Below, in pieces: positions 22,992 through 36,409 of a stretch of DNA of 64,000 nt. Source of the stretch: Cercis canadensis (lineage: Eukaryota; Streptophyta; Magnoliopsida; Fabales; Fabaceae); the NCBI GenBank assembly GCA_003255065.1, contig QAOA01005727.1, forward strand, positions 1-64,000, given 5' to 3'. Both the position numbers and the translations under genes were made by a program. Each line of letters starts with the position of its first letter. The stretch's first letter is position 1. The notes beneath the pieces were generated by a model. The model was not told where the DNA came from. It did no database searches and saw only the letters and a list, made by a program, of their open reading frames with translations.

Positions 22992-24310
22992 GGCCCTCTT
23001 GTGTCAAAACTTGTTAAACTAGCCCCTCTTGCCATACTACTCAACAGTCTCACCTGCATAGACAAGTATATATAAACTAGAAAAAATCCGACGGTTCAGC
23101 TTCTCTCCCTGACATACATTTTTCTTGAAAGGAGGGTTTAGTTAGGCAGGTATGGGAGAGTAATGTGCTTGTTTCAATGCTTCTCTGGCTGCCCATCAAC
23201 TACTATTCTTCGACGCTCTGCATGGCCATTCTTTATTTCTTGTCTCACTCTGGAAAGCTAATCTAACCTTCTGCCGGTTCAGGAATAGTAGTACTTTATC
23301 ATGATAAGGTCATTTTTGGCCCTCAGTTAAAATGCGATTCGGTGATTTTTTAAATTGGAAAAACCCTACACCAAAAAATTCGGCTCACTAATTGTCATAT
23401 GCAAAAAGAGTAACCCCACCAAAATGTGGACTACTGATAAAAGAGACACCAAGATTAGCACAGGTACATTTTTTGTTCAATAGAAGAGCATACATCAGGT
23501 ACAGTGTTTATCCTTTTCCATAATGTCATACTATTCTTAGTCTTTTTTAATGAGCATGCCGAACTGTTAGATACACAGTATCAACTTACACACCTCAATG
23601 AATGCTGAGTTAAATGGTTTTGTTGAATTTTGATCAGGTTGGAATGACATGACATCAATGAAGACCTTTGCCATTTATTAGCATTATTTAATGCTAAAGT
23701 ATGGTTCCATAATTACATTGCCAACCTTTATTCACCACCGCCGTTTAAGATAATATTATTAAATTAAAGCATTACACATTAAATAATATTTTTGTAAATA
23801 CAGCCAGAAATGTCACTTGAGGATTGTTTATGTCGCAATCTTTTTCGATTTTATCCTTGTATGAACCCGCTACTCTAGATCTTGTTTTCTTTCCTAAACT
23901 ACTATGTAATCCCTCATATTTCAGACTCAAAATGGCCAATATTTCATTTATTTATATGTTTATCTTGCATGTACTAGGATATTTTAGACTTGACCTGACA
24001 ACGTAAGCACTCAGTTTAACCACTTGCTTGCCTGGACATATTCAATGCTGCCACCAAACAATCATTGTTTGAACAGACCACATCTTTTATTTTATCTTCA
24101 AAAACTGTTAAAGGACGGGGGGGGGGGGGGACCAACCCAGATAAAACAATAGATAGACGGAAGAAACAAACAACGCAGAGTACAGATCAGGATACAATTC
24201 ACTATACAATGGAGTTACAATATCAAAACATTACATGTATTTTGTGTTGCTCAAGATATTCATTTCCAACCTTGTGCTTGTTCTTCCATGCCATTTTATG
24301 TGTGGGGTAC
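22992..24310. other. Intergenic sequence between the 1589-family gene and AFC1
   Basis: There is no supported coding sequence. A run of 14 G bases lies at 24117-24130 and the remainder is AT-rich. The portion nearest 24310 is probably the AFC1 3' UTR. Confidence 0.5.
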
Positions 24311-27300
24311 TTATAAAGGGTAACAATATCTTTTAGGATCTTTTGTAAAGAAGGGATGTCTTAGCGCTTCCCTTGCTTTGAGCCGTTGTGCAGGCTCATA
24401 ATTTAGGAGCCCTTGCAAGAGGTCAATCAAATCACCAGCAGAATGATCAACATGCTGCATTATGAGGTTCTGCACAGGAAAACAGAAAACATAAAAAGGT
24501 AAGAACGATATAATAGGTATTGACATGCTATTGGGAAAAGAAACTGGATAATAGAAGCTCCTTGTTTACAACAATGTGCAAAAGTTCCTACTTGGCTACA
24601 CATACATGCTTTTATTTCAGACGCATAAAGAAATCTTGAAAAAAAATAACCCTAGATTTTTTGATTCATACACAGTTAACATGGAGCACTATCGCATTAA
24701 GCATTTCATCAAAGACATTTATACACTGAATTCTGCCAAGCTATCTATGAAACTTTTCATTAGGATAATATAAAGAACCCAAGAAGCATAGAGCAAGACA
24801 TAGACATACAGAAACAGTCGTCAGCAAATAGGAGAAGATCACTAGGTAATCAAAGTGTTCTCTCATTAAAAAAAGCTTGGATATTCCCTGAAGCGCAAGA
24901 CAAAATATGCATGCAGCAGATTCTGAGCAATTACCGGTAAGCGAGGCAATTTCCAAACTGCCCTCATGCTTTCTCTTGATGTTGAACTATCTGGCCAACC
25001 CAATCGTGCACCCCCCCTTGGTCCCCTTCTAAAATACTTCTCAGCCCTGCGACTGAAAGATCAGGCATTACATGAAGTTCTACAGAAAGGGAAGAGACGA
25101 AACAATTTACAAATGCAAAGAGAATCTAAAAGCTCTTACTCAGCCCGGACCACCATATGATGGGGTAGCGGCCCTAAAACCCTCTCCATCATGGCAAGAT
25201 GTTCCAAGTTTTCATGTGTTTGGAAAAGGGCCTCACCCTGTTCATATACAATAAAGAACAATGTTGAAAATTAAAATGGAATCCTAAATGTAAACTTGCT
25301 TGACTCATTGAATTTTGAGACGAGCTTCATTGGTTAAAAATTTAAAATAATGGCAATAAGGACCTAAGCGCATTGTAATATCTCCACAAGACCCCACAAA
25401 ACTGTCCGAGATAGTATAAAACTATATGTATAAATACTACACGTAGATAAGCTCTGTATGATAGTATAAAACTATACATATAAAAACTGGATTGGAATTT
25501 AGTAAATATCAATCTTTTCAAGAAAAAGCACAATATTTTAGCAAATTCAAAGGGCGATTCTTGAAAACTTGTTTTGGTTGGACAAGTGCTTGTTCCCCTT
25601 GTAGTCAAAGTTACTTGAGATGTGTTTTATTTTAGACCTTTGATATTTTGTATATGTTTTCTTTGGTGTTGGGTGTAGTTCCTTGAATAACCCACTGTAC
25701 TGATTTTGGGTTATAAAATTATTCTTGGTTGCCAGCGATAGACTTTAAATTAAAATATTTATTTAAAAAAAAAAATTCACCCAAGTCCTACAAAGCACCC
25801 ATAGCCAGTCCAATTTAATCAAAGTCATTCTACCTTCAATACATATTTAGTAAGGAAAAGTAAGGTGGTTCAGAGTGAATTTACTTACAGAGCAAAGTTC
25901 AACCAGTATGCAACCCACACTCCAAATGTCACAAGGATAATTCCATCCAAGACCTACCAAAAGCATCAGATGGAAAATATAATGCACAGTTAAAAATATG
26001 ATAAGCATACATTTCACAAGGAATGATAGTTACCTAAGATAACCTCTGGCGCACGATAGTGTCTTGTTGACACCACATAACTGTGATCTTGATGTTCAAA
26101 TGTTGTACTCCCAAAATCAATGAGCTTAATGGCACTTGACTTAGGTAAGTTCTTGAAGTAGGAACCCTCTTTTGTGTTTGTGGTGCGTGCTAGAAACTTT
26201 ATTGCCACAAATGAAGAATAAAATAGAGAAAAAAAATGTCAAAATTTTGATCTTTGAGAATTATGAGGAATCAGAGGATGAAAACTTCCATGACAGCATC
26301 ATGTGTCTTAGTCAAATATGAAACATGAACAGATTCCTATAGATCATCTATTTATTCTCTATGTTTCATCAAAGGAGAAAAGCAACTACATAATTTTCAA
26401 AGTCAATTTATTTATGTCCCTCTGCTAGTACCGACATATTTGCTTCACTAAAAAAAATTATGCCAGGATTATAGAAGAATGAAATGGCAGATGATACCTT
26501 GTAGTCTGGAACTTTAATGTAATCTGATGAAACGAGAAGAATATTCTCTGGCTTCAAATCGGTGTGAATCAAACGTAACTCATGCATAACTGCAGAGATA
26601 AACAACAGAATAAGTGATCTAGAAGCAGAACAGACTGTAATGATAACTATTTGATGTCAAATAAAAAAAATTTAGCTTGCTTCAGATATCAAAAGATTAT
26701 ATCATCTGTTTTAAAAGTAATTACAAAATGCCCGTGCCTTCAACTCGCAACCAAGGGAAAGGAGCAATTAAAAAATAAAAATAGATAATTTGGTACAAGA
26801 TATGTCCACACACATGCTACAGACTCCAAAAGTTGTCTGCCAAACTCCCGAACAAGATCAATGGGAAAAGAACGATAGCTGTTTTTGCGGAGAAAATCGT
26901 ATAAGCTTGGTCCAAGCTTCTCAAATACCTGTTCAAACCATTTAAATCCATCCGCAAGTTTTTTAACTCACAGAATAGGCATTCCCGTCATACTAATAAA
27001 ATTACAAATATCAATAAATACTTACAATACAAATATGATTACGATAGTCAAACCAATTCCGTATTTGCACACAACTGCAAAGAATGAAACCACTTATACC
27101 ACAATCGCTTTGAACATCTACAACAAATAAGAGAAAACTAAGAGAAAAACATTCTTACCGCGTGCCACCAACATCATGCCTGACAAGCCTCTGCAGGACA
27201 TCAATTTCAATCATTGCAGCCTCACGATACTTGTGTATGGAGCGGACAATTTTGATTGCCACCATTTCTTTCTTTTCATTGTCAAAACATTCCAAGACTT

Positions 27301-28531
27301 GGCCAAAAGTCCCTGCATGAATTATAGACAAGGTGTACAATGAGAAAATGACCAATATTAGTTCAACATACAAAACTAAATACAATGCAAGTCCACAGAT
27401 GTGATTACAACAACAGCTTAAAAATCAGTTAACGTAATAGTTCTAGAAAGGGCAGAATATACTAAAAAACTACTTACCTTCACCCATTTTACTGAGAATG
27501 CGGTCTGCAAACATAAAGAAAGAAAACAGTCTTAGCCAACAAGTTGATATAGGACAAATGCAAGCATGGCACTGACAAATCAAATCTAAGAGGCTGGGGA
27601 ATGTGCCTAGGACTTAACAATAACAAACATTAAAATGTATCCACCAGTCTTCATATTCTATACGAGGAAGATGCATTTACATCGAGGAGTTAAATTTTCC
27701 CCAACAGCAAAAACGTAGTGACCATCCTTATCATCAGGTCTCCAAGGGGGTGATCCATTCCGAGGCACTCCCCTGTAAAACATGGACGAATATGCATGAT
27801 TTGGAACAACTCCATTCCCAACCTCTTGGCTGCAATATATAGCAGGGAGAACCTGCAGAATAAGTAGAGTAAGCAATGCCTGCTCAAAAATGCGCTTGTC
27901 CTAATTTCATATTTTTCATTACCACACACCAATGCGTGATAATAAATGCGCATGTTGGAAATTCATATGGCTATATAAATCTACAACTGGCAATTGTTTG
28001 TTGCTTCATAAGTAAACCTCCTTGACTTTGAAATATAACAAAATTTCACAAGCGAAAATTTGTAAATTTGATGTAAAAGGCTTGACTGCGGATCGATAGA
28101 ATCTCATCAACCGTGATCATTCCCAGACTATATTCCGTTAAAGGTTTTAGAAGATTTTACAAGAAAAATAATTCTGACAGATAATTGAGCTAGACATGTT
28201 CAAAAAAACAATTAATTAAGCTAGCATCAAATTAAGAACGCAAAAGGTAAATTATACAAAGCAGATTCACGCATAAGCATAGGATACAAGGAAAATACCC
28301 ACTCTTTTTTGAAAACATTAACGATCGTCCGTGGAGGAGGCCGAATGAAAATGTGGAAAATAATATATCCAAAAAGAAAAAAGAAAAAAAAAAAAAAAGC
28401 ACACAGGAGAGGATTGAAACCTTGGGAGGTGGAGGAAGATGAGGGGGCATATCCCATGTTAAGCGAGGCCTCTTCCTGGGCCGCTTGTCCATGTTCTTAT
28501 GAGGAAATTCGATAATCCGCTGCGTCTCCAT
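24311..28531 (-). CDS. AFC1: LAMMER-type dual-specificity kinase AFC1 (CLK family), 12 exons
   Basis: Coding exons are 28421-28531, 27681-27852, 27478-27504, 27159-27312, 27026-27074, 26814-26928, 26498-26589, 26034-26196, 25889-25953, 25140-25237, 24935-25052 and 24311-24469. All are GT-AG and in frame, giving 440 aa. The kinase core is complete: glycine loop GEGTFGQV (102-109), VAIK lysine (about 124), HTDLKPEN (218-225), DFG (267-269) and the family signature [12 protein letters not shown] (328-339). CLK/LAMMER kinases phosphorylate SR splicing factors in the nucleus; the basic KRPRKRPR segment near residue 20 could be a nuclear signal. The N terminus and position beside DAPF fit AFC1 better than AFC2. 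A telo-box (28671-28679) lies upstream of the start. Exon 3 is only 27 nt, so automated models may miss it. Confidence 0.93.
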
Positions 28532-29556
28532 TTATTTATGGATATAAATCTCGTCGCGATACATGGAAAAATTTCGATGAATTCAATTCAGGATATGAGA
28601 GATTAAATTGCGATCAGAAACAAGAAATTGGGTAGCAATATAGGGAGAGAAGAAAAAATTCCCAAATCGGAAACCCTAATATCGGAATAGCAGATCTGAT
28701 TCATCTGAAGCTAAACCAAGAGGAGTCGAGGGAGAGGGGGAGAGAGGGAGCAGAGCTTAACCGTGGTCAAGAGGGGCTAACCAAAACGAGGATGGATGTT
28801 CGTAACCATGGTTAGGATGTGGGTCATACAATTTGATTGTTATCTCGTTGGGCACCAATGGGAATGGGGACTATACCCTTTTTGTTTTTTTAAGGTAAGG
28901 CCGACTTTGCGCTTTAGATCGCCCATGAGTGACTTAAAGACACGCTCTCTCATGGCCCATGAAAAATAACTGGTTGGACCAATCGGCGGGCCATCTTACA
29001 AGGCTAGATCCAAGGAACTCAGCCCATTTATCAAATTACCAACTAAAAATTTCCGCGTGGGCATTAAGTTGGATAAATTAAAACAAAAAAAAACTTTGTT
29101 AGAATTTTTTATTATGTAGCACGAGTTTCGTATTTAATATAATATAAAATGTTAGTACGGTCAAATTTTAAAAAATAAGAATATAAATATATCACATCAT
29201 ACATACATAAAATAAAATAAAAAATTTAAAAATTTTTAAGTATTAAAAATATTTACCGTTAACTAAACTAAACAAGAAATGAATGGAATGGAATATGACT
29301 TCATTTTGAGGGAGAATGAGAACTCCATTACGTTGACCAAACTAGATGATATGATGAGAAAGAGAGAGTGGAGTTGAGAGTTACAAATGTCATGCTTCTC
29401 GAGCTGCAAATGTAAGAGAGTGTATTAATGTAATTGTACGTGGGAGGGATAAAATTATAAAACATGAGTTCCAAACATAATGAATTTTTTATTTTGGTAT
29501 TTATCGTGAAGATATAAAAAATTAGCGAAGTCAAAAAAATTAGTAATATATTCAAT
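28532..29556. other. AFC1 promoter and intergenic sequence
   Basis: The first ~250 bases look like a 5' UTR and promoter, with a telo-box AAACCCTAA at 28671 and a GA-rich tract at 28720-28755. GGCCCA motifs follow near 28960-29030. The rest is AT-rich up to the assembly gap. Confidence 0.5.
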
Positions 29557-30192
29557 NNNNNNNNNNNNNNNNNNNNNNNNNNNNNNNNNNNNNNNNNNNN
29601 NNNNNNNNNNNNNNNNNNNNNNNNNNNNNNNNNNNNNNNNNNNNNNNNNNNNNNNNNNNNNNNNNNNNNNNNNNNNNNNNNNNNNNNNNNNNNNNNNNNN
29701 NNNNNNNNNNNNNNNNNNNNNNNNNNNNNNNNNNNNNNNNNNNNNNNNNNNNNNNNNNNNNNNNNNNNNNNNNNNNNNNNNNNNNNNNNNNNNNNNNNNN
29801 NNNNNNNNNNNNNNNNNNNNNNNNNNNNNNNNNNNNNNNNNNNNNNNNNNNNNNNNNNNNNNNNNNNNNNNNNNNNNNNNNNNNNNNNNNNNNNNNNNNN
29901 NNNNNNNNNNNNNNNNNNNNNNNNNNNNNNNNNNNNNNNNNNNNNNNNNNNNNNNNNNNNNNNNNNNNNNNNNNNNNNNNNNNNNNNNNNNNNNNNNNNN
30001 NNNNNNNNNNNNNNNNNNNNNNNNNNNNNNNNNNNNNNNNNNNNNNNNNNNNNNNNNNNNNNNNNNNNNNNNNNNNNNNNNNNNNNNNNNNNNNNNNNNN
30101 NNNNNNNNNNNNNNNNNNNNNNNNNNNNNNNNNNNNNNNNNNNNNNNNNNNNNNNNNNNNNNNNNNNNNNNNNNNNNNNNNNNNNNNNNNNN
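29557..30192. other. Assembly gap (636 N)
   Basis: This is an uninterrupted run of N. Any reading frame drawn across it is meaningless. The flanks are AT-rich and repetitive, which probably explains the failed assembly. Confidence 1.
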
Positions 30193-30255
30193 AAATTTAT
30201 GAAATTTTTTTAAAAGATTTATATTCAAATTTATACATAAAGATTCACAATTTAA

Positions 30256-30495
30256 AATAAAATTTTAAGCATGATAAAATTTAAAAATATACATTAATAA
30301 ATAGATTAAGATGAGTGAAGAAGAATGGTGTGAAAAATAAGTCAAAAAATTGAAGAGAATAAATCTCACTCTCTCCCTTACTCTTCATATTTGCAAGTAA
30401 GATTTGAATAAAATAAATTTTAAACATGATAAAATTTAAAAATATACATTAATAAATAGATTAAGATGAGTGAAAAATAATAGTGTAAAAAATAA
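30256..30495. repeat. Imperfect direct repeat of ~85 bp beside the gap
   Basis: A segment containing ATAAAATTTAAAAATATACA then TTAATAAATAGATTAAGATG occurs at about 30256-30343 and again at about 30411-30495, with a 14-base indel. The repeat probably continues into the N gap. Confidence 0.75.
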
Positions 30496-31463
30496 GAACA
30501 GTATAGGAGATCATAACATGATAAAATAAACTACCAAAAAAAGAAGAAGTTATGTCTGACTATTTAATTAATTTAAAATTTTATTTACATTAAATTTAAA
30601 AGGTAGAAACTAAACTTATTGTAGCTTGTATAATTTATTTCTTTGGGGTGTAATTCTTTAAAGTTATGATAGAACGACACTGTTTTTCTTACCTATTAGC
30701 AAATATTTTAAAATTGAGAAAAAAAAAACTCGTCTTACCACAATAGGGGATTACAATAGTATCCATGTCCCACAAACTTTACTCGAGATTTGATATCTTT
30801 TGAATAAAAAATAACGTTTTTTCTCACAATTTTTTAAAAAACTCTAACTATAACTTTTAGTTAATTAATGAGATAGAAATACTACTTTTTAATTATTGCA
30901 TCATTTACACTATAGAGAAACTTGATTCCTCAATTAATTTGGTGTCTAATTTTTTTTCTCATAAAACTGAAGACTGCATATTTATCTATAAATGAAAGAA
31001 TCTTGCAAGCATGCCAATAGGCTGATTTAAAATAAACATTTTGAAAAATCTTTTGATACATTGAAATGATTTTCGTTGTGTTTTTAAGTAAATGTGTTTC
31101 TTTTTACCCCAAAGGTGAATGACAATAATTCTCGTAGCATTCAACTTTGTTAATAAATACGCTAAAGTAGCTTTCTTGGTTGATTTCAAATATATGGATG
31201 AAGAGAAAGGGAGAAAAAATGAAAAGGTGAGAAATAACAAGAAAATAAGAATTTTAAAAAATTTGGGGTTAATTTGTAATAAATAAAAATTTTACCTATA
31301 GCAGGTTAAGTAAATATGTGGATCCCATTATCAGGACACTTGTTATAATTAAATTGGTCTAACTAGGATGGGGTTGTTTAACCCCATTTTTACATAGGCT
31401 CAATTAAAGCCCCCATTTATATATTGATATTTTTATGCATTTACAAAAAAACTAACTACTCAG
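30496..31463. other. AT-rich intergenic sequence
   Basis: No gene, RNA or transposon end is recognised. Confidence 0.5.
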
Positions 31464-31466
31464 ATT

Positions 31467-32283
31467 AGGGGTGTTCATGGTCGGGTTCAGTCGGTTTTGA
31501 GGAACAAACTCACCAGACCGATGGTCATCGGGTTGAAAAATTTCCCATCCGCTACCGACCAATCTAAAGTGAAAATCGACAAAATCTGTTTGATTAGTTC
31601 TCGGTTTCCATCGGACGATTTTGATCGGGTAGAAACCAGCTATAGAAATAGAGAATAAAACCTCATATAAATTCAAAATTATAAAGGATACCCATTGAAA
31701 AGGGAGGTGACTTCTTCTGCATCATCTTTCTTCTTCAATGACTGGGAATAGGGCGCATATGGAGTCCAACTAGAAGGAATTAACAGTTTTGGCAGAGTAG
31801 AAGACAACGGTGGCGAATATTAAGTGGAGATTGAATGCACACAAATTAAGATCTTGGTTGAAGACCTAAGAGGAGTCCGTGCAGCAAAGATTGTTTTCAA
31901 CATTTCACAAGTTATGCTGTTAAAAATGGCATGAGAAATAATCAAATAAAGAACCCAAAGGCAGAAAGTCATCCATAGCTGACTAGCTGAACAATCGAGA
32001 CAGAGAGGCCTCAGTTTTATTGCCATATTGAAAGCTGGGATACTTCAAGACTCGAGAGAGATAGAAGTATGGGGAAGGGAAGGAATATTGGGAAGTGGAA
32101 GGGGTTCGGTCGGGTTCGGTTTACCTCGGTTTTACTGAGTGAAAACCGAACCGACCAGCTTAAATTGGTTTATTTAATTTCAGCCATCTGATTTCATCCA
32201 TTCTCTATTTGAAACCGTCGGATTTTTTTCATTTGGTCGGGTTCGGTTGGTTCACCATGGGTTCACCGGGTTATGAACACCCG
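31467..32283. mobile_element. Non-autonomous TIR element with GGTCGGTT-rich ends
   Basis: The left end GGGGTGTTCATGGTCGGGTT and right end GGTTATGAACACCC are inverted relative to one another. The subterminal regions are rich in GGTTCGGT and its complement. The centre (about 31690-32040) is unrelated filler without transposase. Related ends occur at 47361-49187, so this is a small repeat family in this genome. No clear target-site duplication was found. Confidence 0.6.
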
Positions 32284-33548
32284 CGCACCTACTCTCTTTT
32301 GCACTTTTTAGTCTTTTTCTTCAAGTTTTTAACCTAAGTGGAAAAAACCATTTTTTTTCTTTTTTACTAATTTAAGTTCAATATACAAATATTCTTTTGG
32401 GAGAATTATTTTAAGGTTGTAAACATGAGAATAAAATATCTTAGAGTGTAAACGACATAAGGTAATAGATAAAATTTTTAAGCAGGTGTTTGAGTTTATT
32501 GGGTGAAATTATCAAAATACCTATCGAACTTATGTGGTTATTATATTTATATATTTAATTTTTATTTATAAAATATGTGATTAATTTTTCTTAGTAATTA
32601 TCATGTTTAAATATAAACAAAATCAAAATAATCACATAATGTCTAGGGGTATCTTAGTTGTTTCATCCTTTAAGTCAAGCAACTACTTGGAATTTTTATC
32701 ACTTGTGCTAAAACCTTAAAATAATTATCTCAATAAAATATCGGCGGACTCTATTTTTACAACTAAAATTTGTATTGGTTATTTTGAATTAATTATAAAT
32801 GACTATTTTATTGAGAAATGTTGTCATTATGTTCTTAATANAATTTATAACTCTCAAACAATAGGATGAACACATTTATTCGAACATTTTCTCTCCTTAA
32901 TTTTTCTCTAATTTTAACTCCCAAACAAACCCTTAGTTAAACTTATTTTTTATTTTTACCCTTCAAAGTAAAAATGGTAGCCTAAGATTACCGTTAAAAA
33001 ATAATGTGTGAATGAGAGTATGAATTCATATCTCAATCCCATGTAAGACTAGTCTGAATTGTGTTTGTCTCAATTCATTGTTAATTAACCGTTTAACGCA
33101 TTATTAATTAGCATAAAGTGATTTTAAATCACTTTTTGTTTTATTTATTACTATTTATTTTTAATTTAATAAAATGGATAGAAAATAAACTAGAAAGTAG
33201 AAACCTTAAATAATGACTAATAATATCTTACTCAAGCAGAATTAGTAAAAACAATAAGAGAAATAAAAGTAATATTTCATCATTTTATTTCAAAACTCTT
33301 AAATAGTTGCATGGAAAGAACTGTAAGCCTAGTTTAGTTGTCTTTTAATTAATATTTGCTTGTTAATATTGCAAATGCAAGGGTGCATTAGGAGACACAC
33401 TGCAATTGCAATGCAGCTTAACCTTACAAACTAACAAAGTATGAATAAAGTATTAAACCATCATTATTCCATTATACACGCTATATACACGAGAAGGCTG
33501 ATTAGTCTAGCCAAGACAGAAAAGGGGAGCAGAACAGAACGCCTAGCC
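32284..33548. other. AT-rich intergenic sequence
   Basis: A single N at 32841 probably marks a contig join or unresolved base. No coding sequence is supported. The part near 33500 is probably the 3' UTR of the DUF1635 gene. Confidence 0.5.
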
Positions 33549-34957
33549 TCACAGAAGTTTTCTCCTTTTTCCTGTTAATATTTGCTCGTGCATCATATCT
33601 AATTCTGTATCTACACATAGCATTTGTTCCTTCTTCACTGATAACCCAGAACCAGAAGCTGATGATGACTTCTGAGAAGGTGCAAGAGAATTCCCAGGAA
33701 ATGCCAAACTCAAACAAGTTGGAATAGCACCAGTTATAGTGACACTTGCTCTGTCATCGATTTTGGCAGAAAAACTGTCACGGGTACGCTTGGTTGGAAT
33801 GCACGAGGAAGAAGATGGAGGATTTTGCCACTGAGGAAGAGGAGGAACAAGAAGGGTTTGAAGCAAAGGACCAGCTTCTGTTACAGTTCGTAGCAATCTT
33901 CCTTTTTGAGGCAAAGGTTTCCCCAAAACCAGTTTATCAATCACCACCGAAGCACTATCAACTATAATATCTCTTGAAGGACCTATATCTGCCTTGATTT
34001 TCCCTGTTCTGCTTTGATGCCTTTGTTGCTTTGGCAAAGTGTAGTTACTTGAATCAGCAATGCTTGTGTGAGAAAAACCCATAGAGGAATTCTCATCACG
34101 TGATTGACAACTTGCCAAAGATAAATCATATGAACGATAAGTGAGTGCTTCTGATTCTTTGGTGCAGAGCACTGAGCGCTGAGCACGTGTTTGTGAAATG
34201 GAAGGGCTTGTCTCAGCTACCATGGGTTGCTGGAATTTTCTAAGTAATAGTTGAAGTTTGTCTCTTGCTTCATCTCTTTCTTGGCAAGCTGTCTTTAAGA
34301 GCTGGAATAAGCGTTTAATGGTCTCCTCGTACTTTCTTGTCTCTGTGTTGGCTTCCATTCTTGCTGATATCAGTTCCAGATTGGTGCTGAGAAGCCTGTA
34401 ACTAATCTCATCAACATTCTGTCAAGAGAAAATATCGCCAAGCCAGTGAGAAACTAAGAAAGGAAGCCAGAAAAATGGAAAGAGAAATTTCTTTACTTTC
34501 TTCTTAAATATAAGCTAATTTTAGATGCTGTTAATAGTTCTAACTTGTGAATTTGATAGTCATAGCACGGTTCCCTTATCCTTTTATCAAGTGCTTCCTT
34601 GTAATTAAGGATTCTCTACCTTCAAAATATGAACTAAATAATATTCCCCCCCATCACCACCTTTTCTATTTTTATTTTTTGTCTTTATACAATCCAGGCT
34701 ATCCAGCTCTGGCTTCTTATTGCAAACACTGAGCCCAAATAATAGAAAAACGTTGCTATTTCCATAAAGCAAAGATCATAATCATTCATATAAACAAGGC
34801 ATGCATGGAAAATCCAAATTCATTTGTAGCAAGTTATCTGGAAATCAATTGAAAATAATAAGGACAAGTCATCTAGCTCAGAAAGGAAAATAAAAGAATA
34901 TTGTTTCACCTCGTTCTCAGTCCTCAAATAAGGCATGGTTTCCCTCCTCATGTTCAT
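33549..34957 (-). CDS. DUF1635 family protein, two exons (305 aa)
   Basis: Coding exons 34910-34957 and 33549-34418 join at a GT-AG intron in phase 0. The protein starts MNMRRETMPYLRTENE. Residues about 17-80 are a charged coiled-coil-like helix containing RRLFQLLKTACQERDEARDK-type sequence (here KRLFQLLKTACQERDEARD), the hallmark of the plant DUF1635 family. The middle is serine-rich and low complexity. The end (MMHEQILTGKRRKLL) carries a basic GKRRKLL stretch that may act as a nuclear signal; that is inference. The length is in the usual range. No function is known for the family. An internal methionine at 34358 would lose part of the helix, so the upstream exon is preferred. Confidence 0.8.
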
Positions 34958-35999
34958 CTCTGCAGGAGAAAGAATCATACGGAGGATAAACAAATATATA
35001 GAGAGCTATGAACCATGCAACCGAAAAGGACTTGTATCTAAATGTGGAAATGGCTGCTGGTTCTGGGTTGAACAAGCTTCTTTCTGTAAACTTGAATAGG
35101 AAACACCTTAATATAAATACAAGTAGAGAAACTCTTGGGATTTCTCTTAGGATTTACAATAACAGCAGCATACTGCATATATATATTTATGTTGTTATGG
35201 GAAAGTGATTCAGTGTACCGAGCCCCTCCGTGTTTATAGGGGCCCTGTCTCCTAAAATGTCAATGATATCCCTTTCTTTCATTGTCATGCTGTTGCTTTG
35301 TGGACTAATTTAGGACCCATTTAACACACCTTATGTGGCCAATTCTAAATTAAGGGTTTGACAGAGATTGCTGAGTGTATCTCTTACTATGGAACAACAA
35401 GCATCGAAATTCAACGTTTTCGATTATGTGAAGACATGAGCCATTCACTTCAAGTAACAGCTCTAACGTCAGAACCTTTTCCTTCAAACAGAGTAACAGG
35501 AAATTGAATATTTGACCCTGCTCGTGATTTATGATATACCCCACATCCGTTGCCCATTGTCGCTGGCAATTGTGGCTCACTTTAACGGGATGACCTGTAT
35601 CAAAATCAACTTTTTTGCAGCATTTTGTGTCATGTTTGCCTCAGATTCCTACACGATACGTTCTTTTTGTTACATGATTGGTACACAAGTTTGAATTTCT
35701 AACGCAAACTACCAGAACTCCTACTTAAACGACACATAGTACATTGATATTCAGTACAAGAAAAAGAAAAAAAAAACATTACACATGTTTGCCTTTCTGA
35801 GTTGAAAGCGTAAATCTTCTTATGAGATGAAAGATGCATATTTCTACATTAAAAAGATAAAAAAAACAAAGACTATAGATCAAAAAGTCTACAGACAATC
35901 CTTCAAAGTTCAAACACCAGATACGATGGTCCTTGCACTAGATACAAAAAGCACAGCAGATGTCTTTTACTCTTAAATGTACTTTTGATAAATTATTTA
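34958..35999. other. Intergenic sequence upstream of the DUF1635 gene
   Basis: This is the promoter side of the minus-strand DUF1635 gene, with no distinct motif cluster or coding sequence recognised. Confidence 0.45.
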
Positions 36000-36000
36000 T

Positions 36001-36409
36001 AGGGTTTTTTTTTATATATTTTTAATATTTATGTGGTATATGATATTACATAAAAATAATTAATATGTGAATAATACATGTATAAATTAATTATTTTAAA
36101 ATTTATTTAAAAAGTAAAATAAATTATATTTTATATTTAATAAAATATAAAAATTATGTATACTTATCACTTTTTAAATATATATATATATATATATAGG
36201 AGGTTTCTTAGATATTTTTAGTATTTATGTAGTATGTCATACTACATAGAAATAACCAATAAATGAATGACATGTGTACAAATTAACTGTTTTTAAGTTT
36301 ATTTAAAAAATTAAATAAATTATATTTTATATATAATAAAATAAGAAAATTATGTATGCTTGCCATATCAGTGTAGTATGACATACTTACGTAGTATCAT
36401 AGAATCCCC
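36001..36409. mobile_element. Two adjacent MITE-like copies
   Basis: A diverged copy at about 36001-36171 and a better-kept one at about 36199-36409 share the stretch around AAATAAATTATATTTTATAT. The second copy has inverted ends, GGTTTCTTAGATA against GGATTCTATGATA, each near GTATGTCATACTAC. Sizes of about 200 bp and the lack of coding capacity fit MITEs. An AT microsatellite separates them. Confidence 0.5.

Noticed and set aside
29455..30228. Long minus-strand open frame of 257 codons
   Set aside because: It is open only because it runs through the 636-base N gap.
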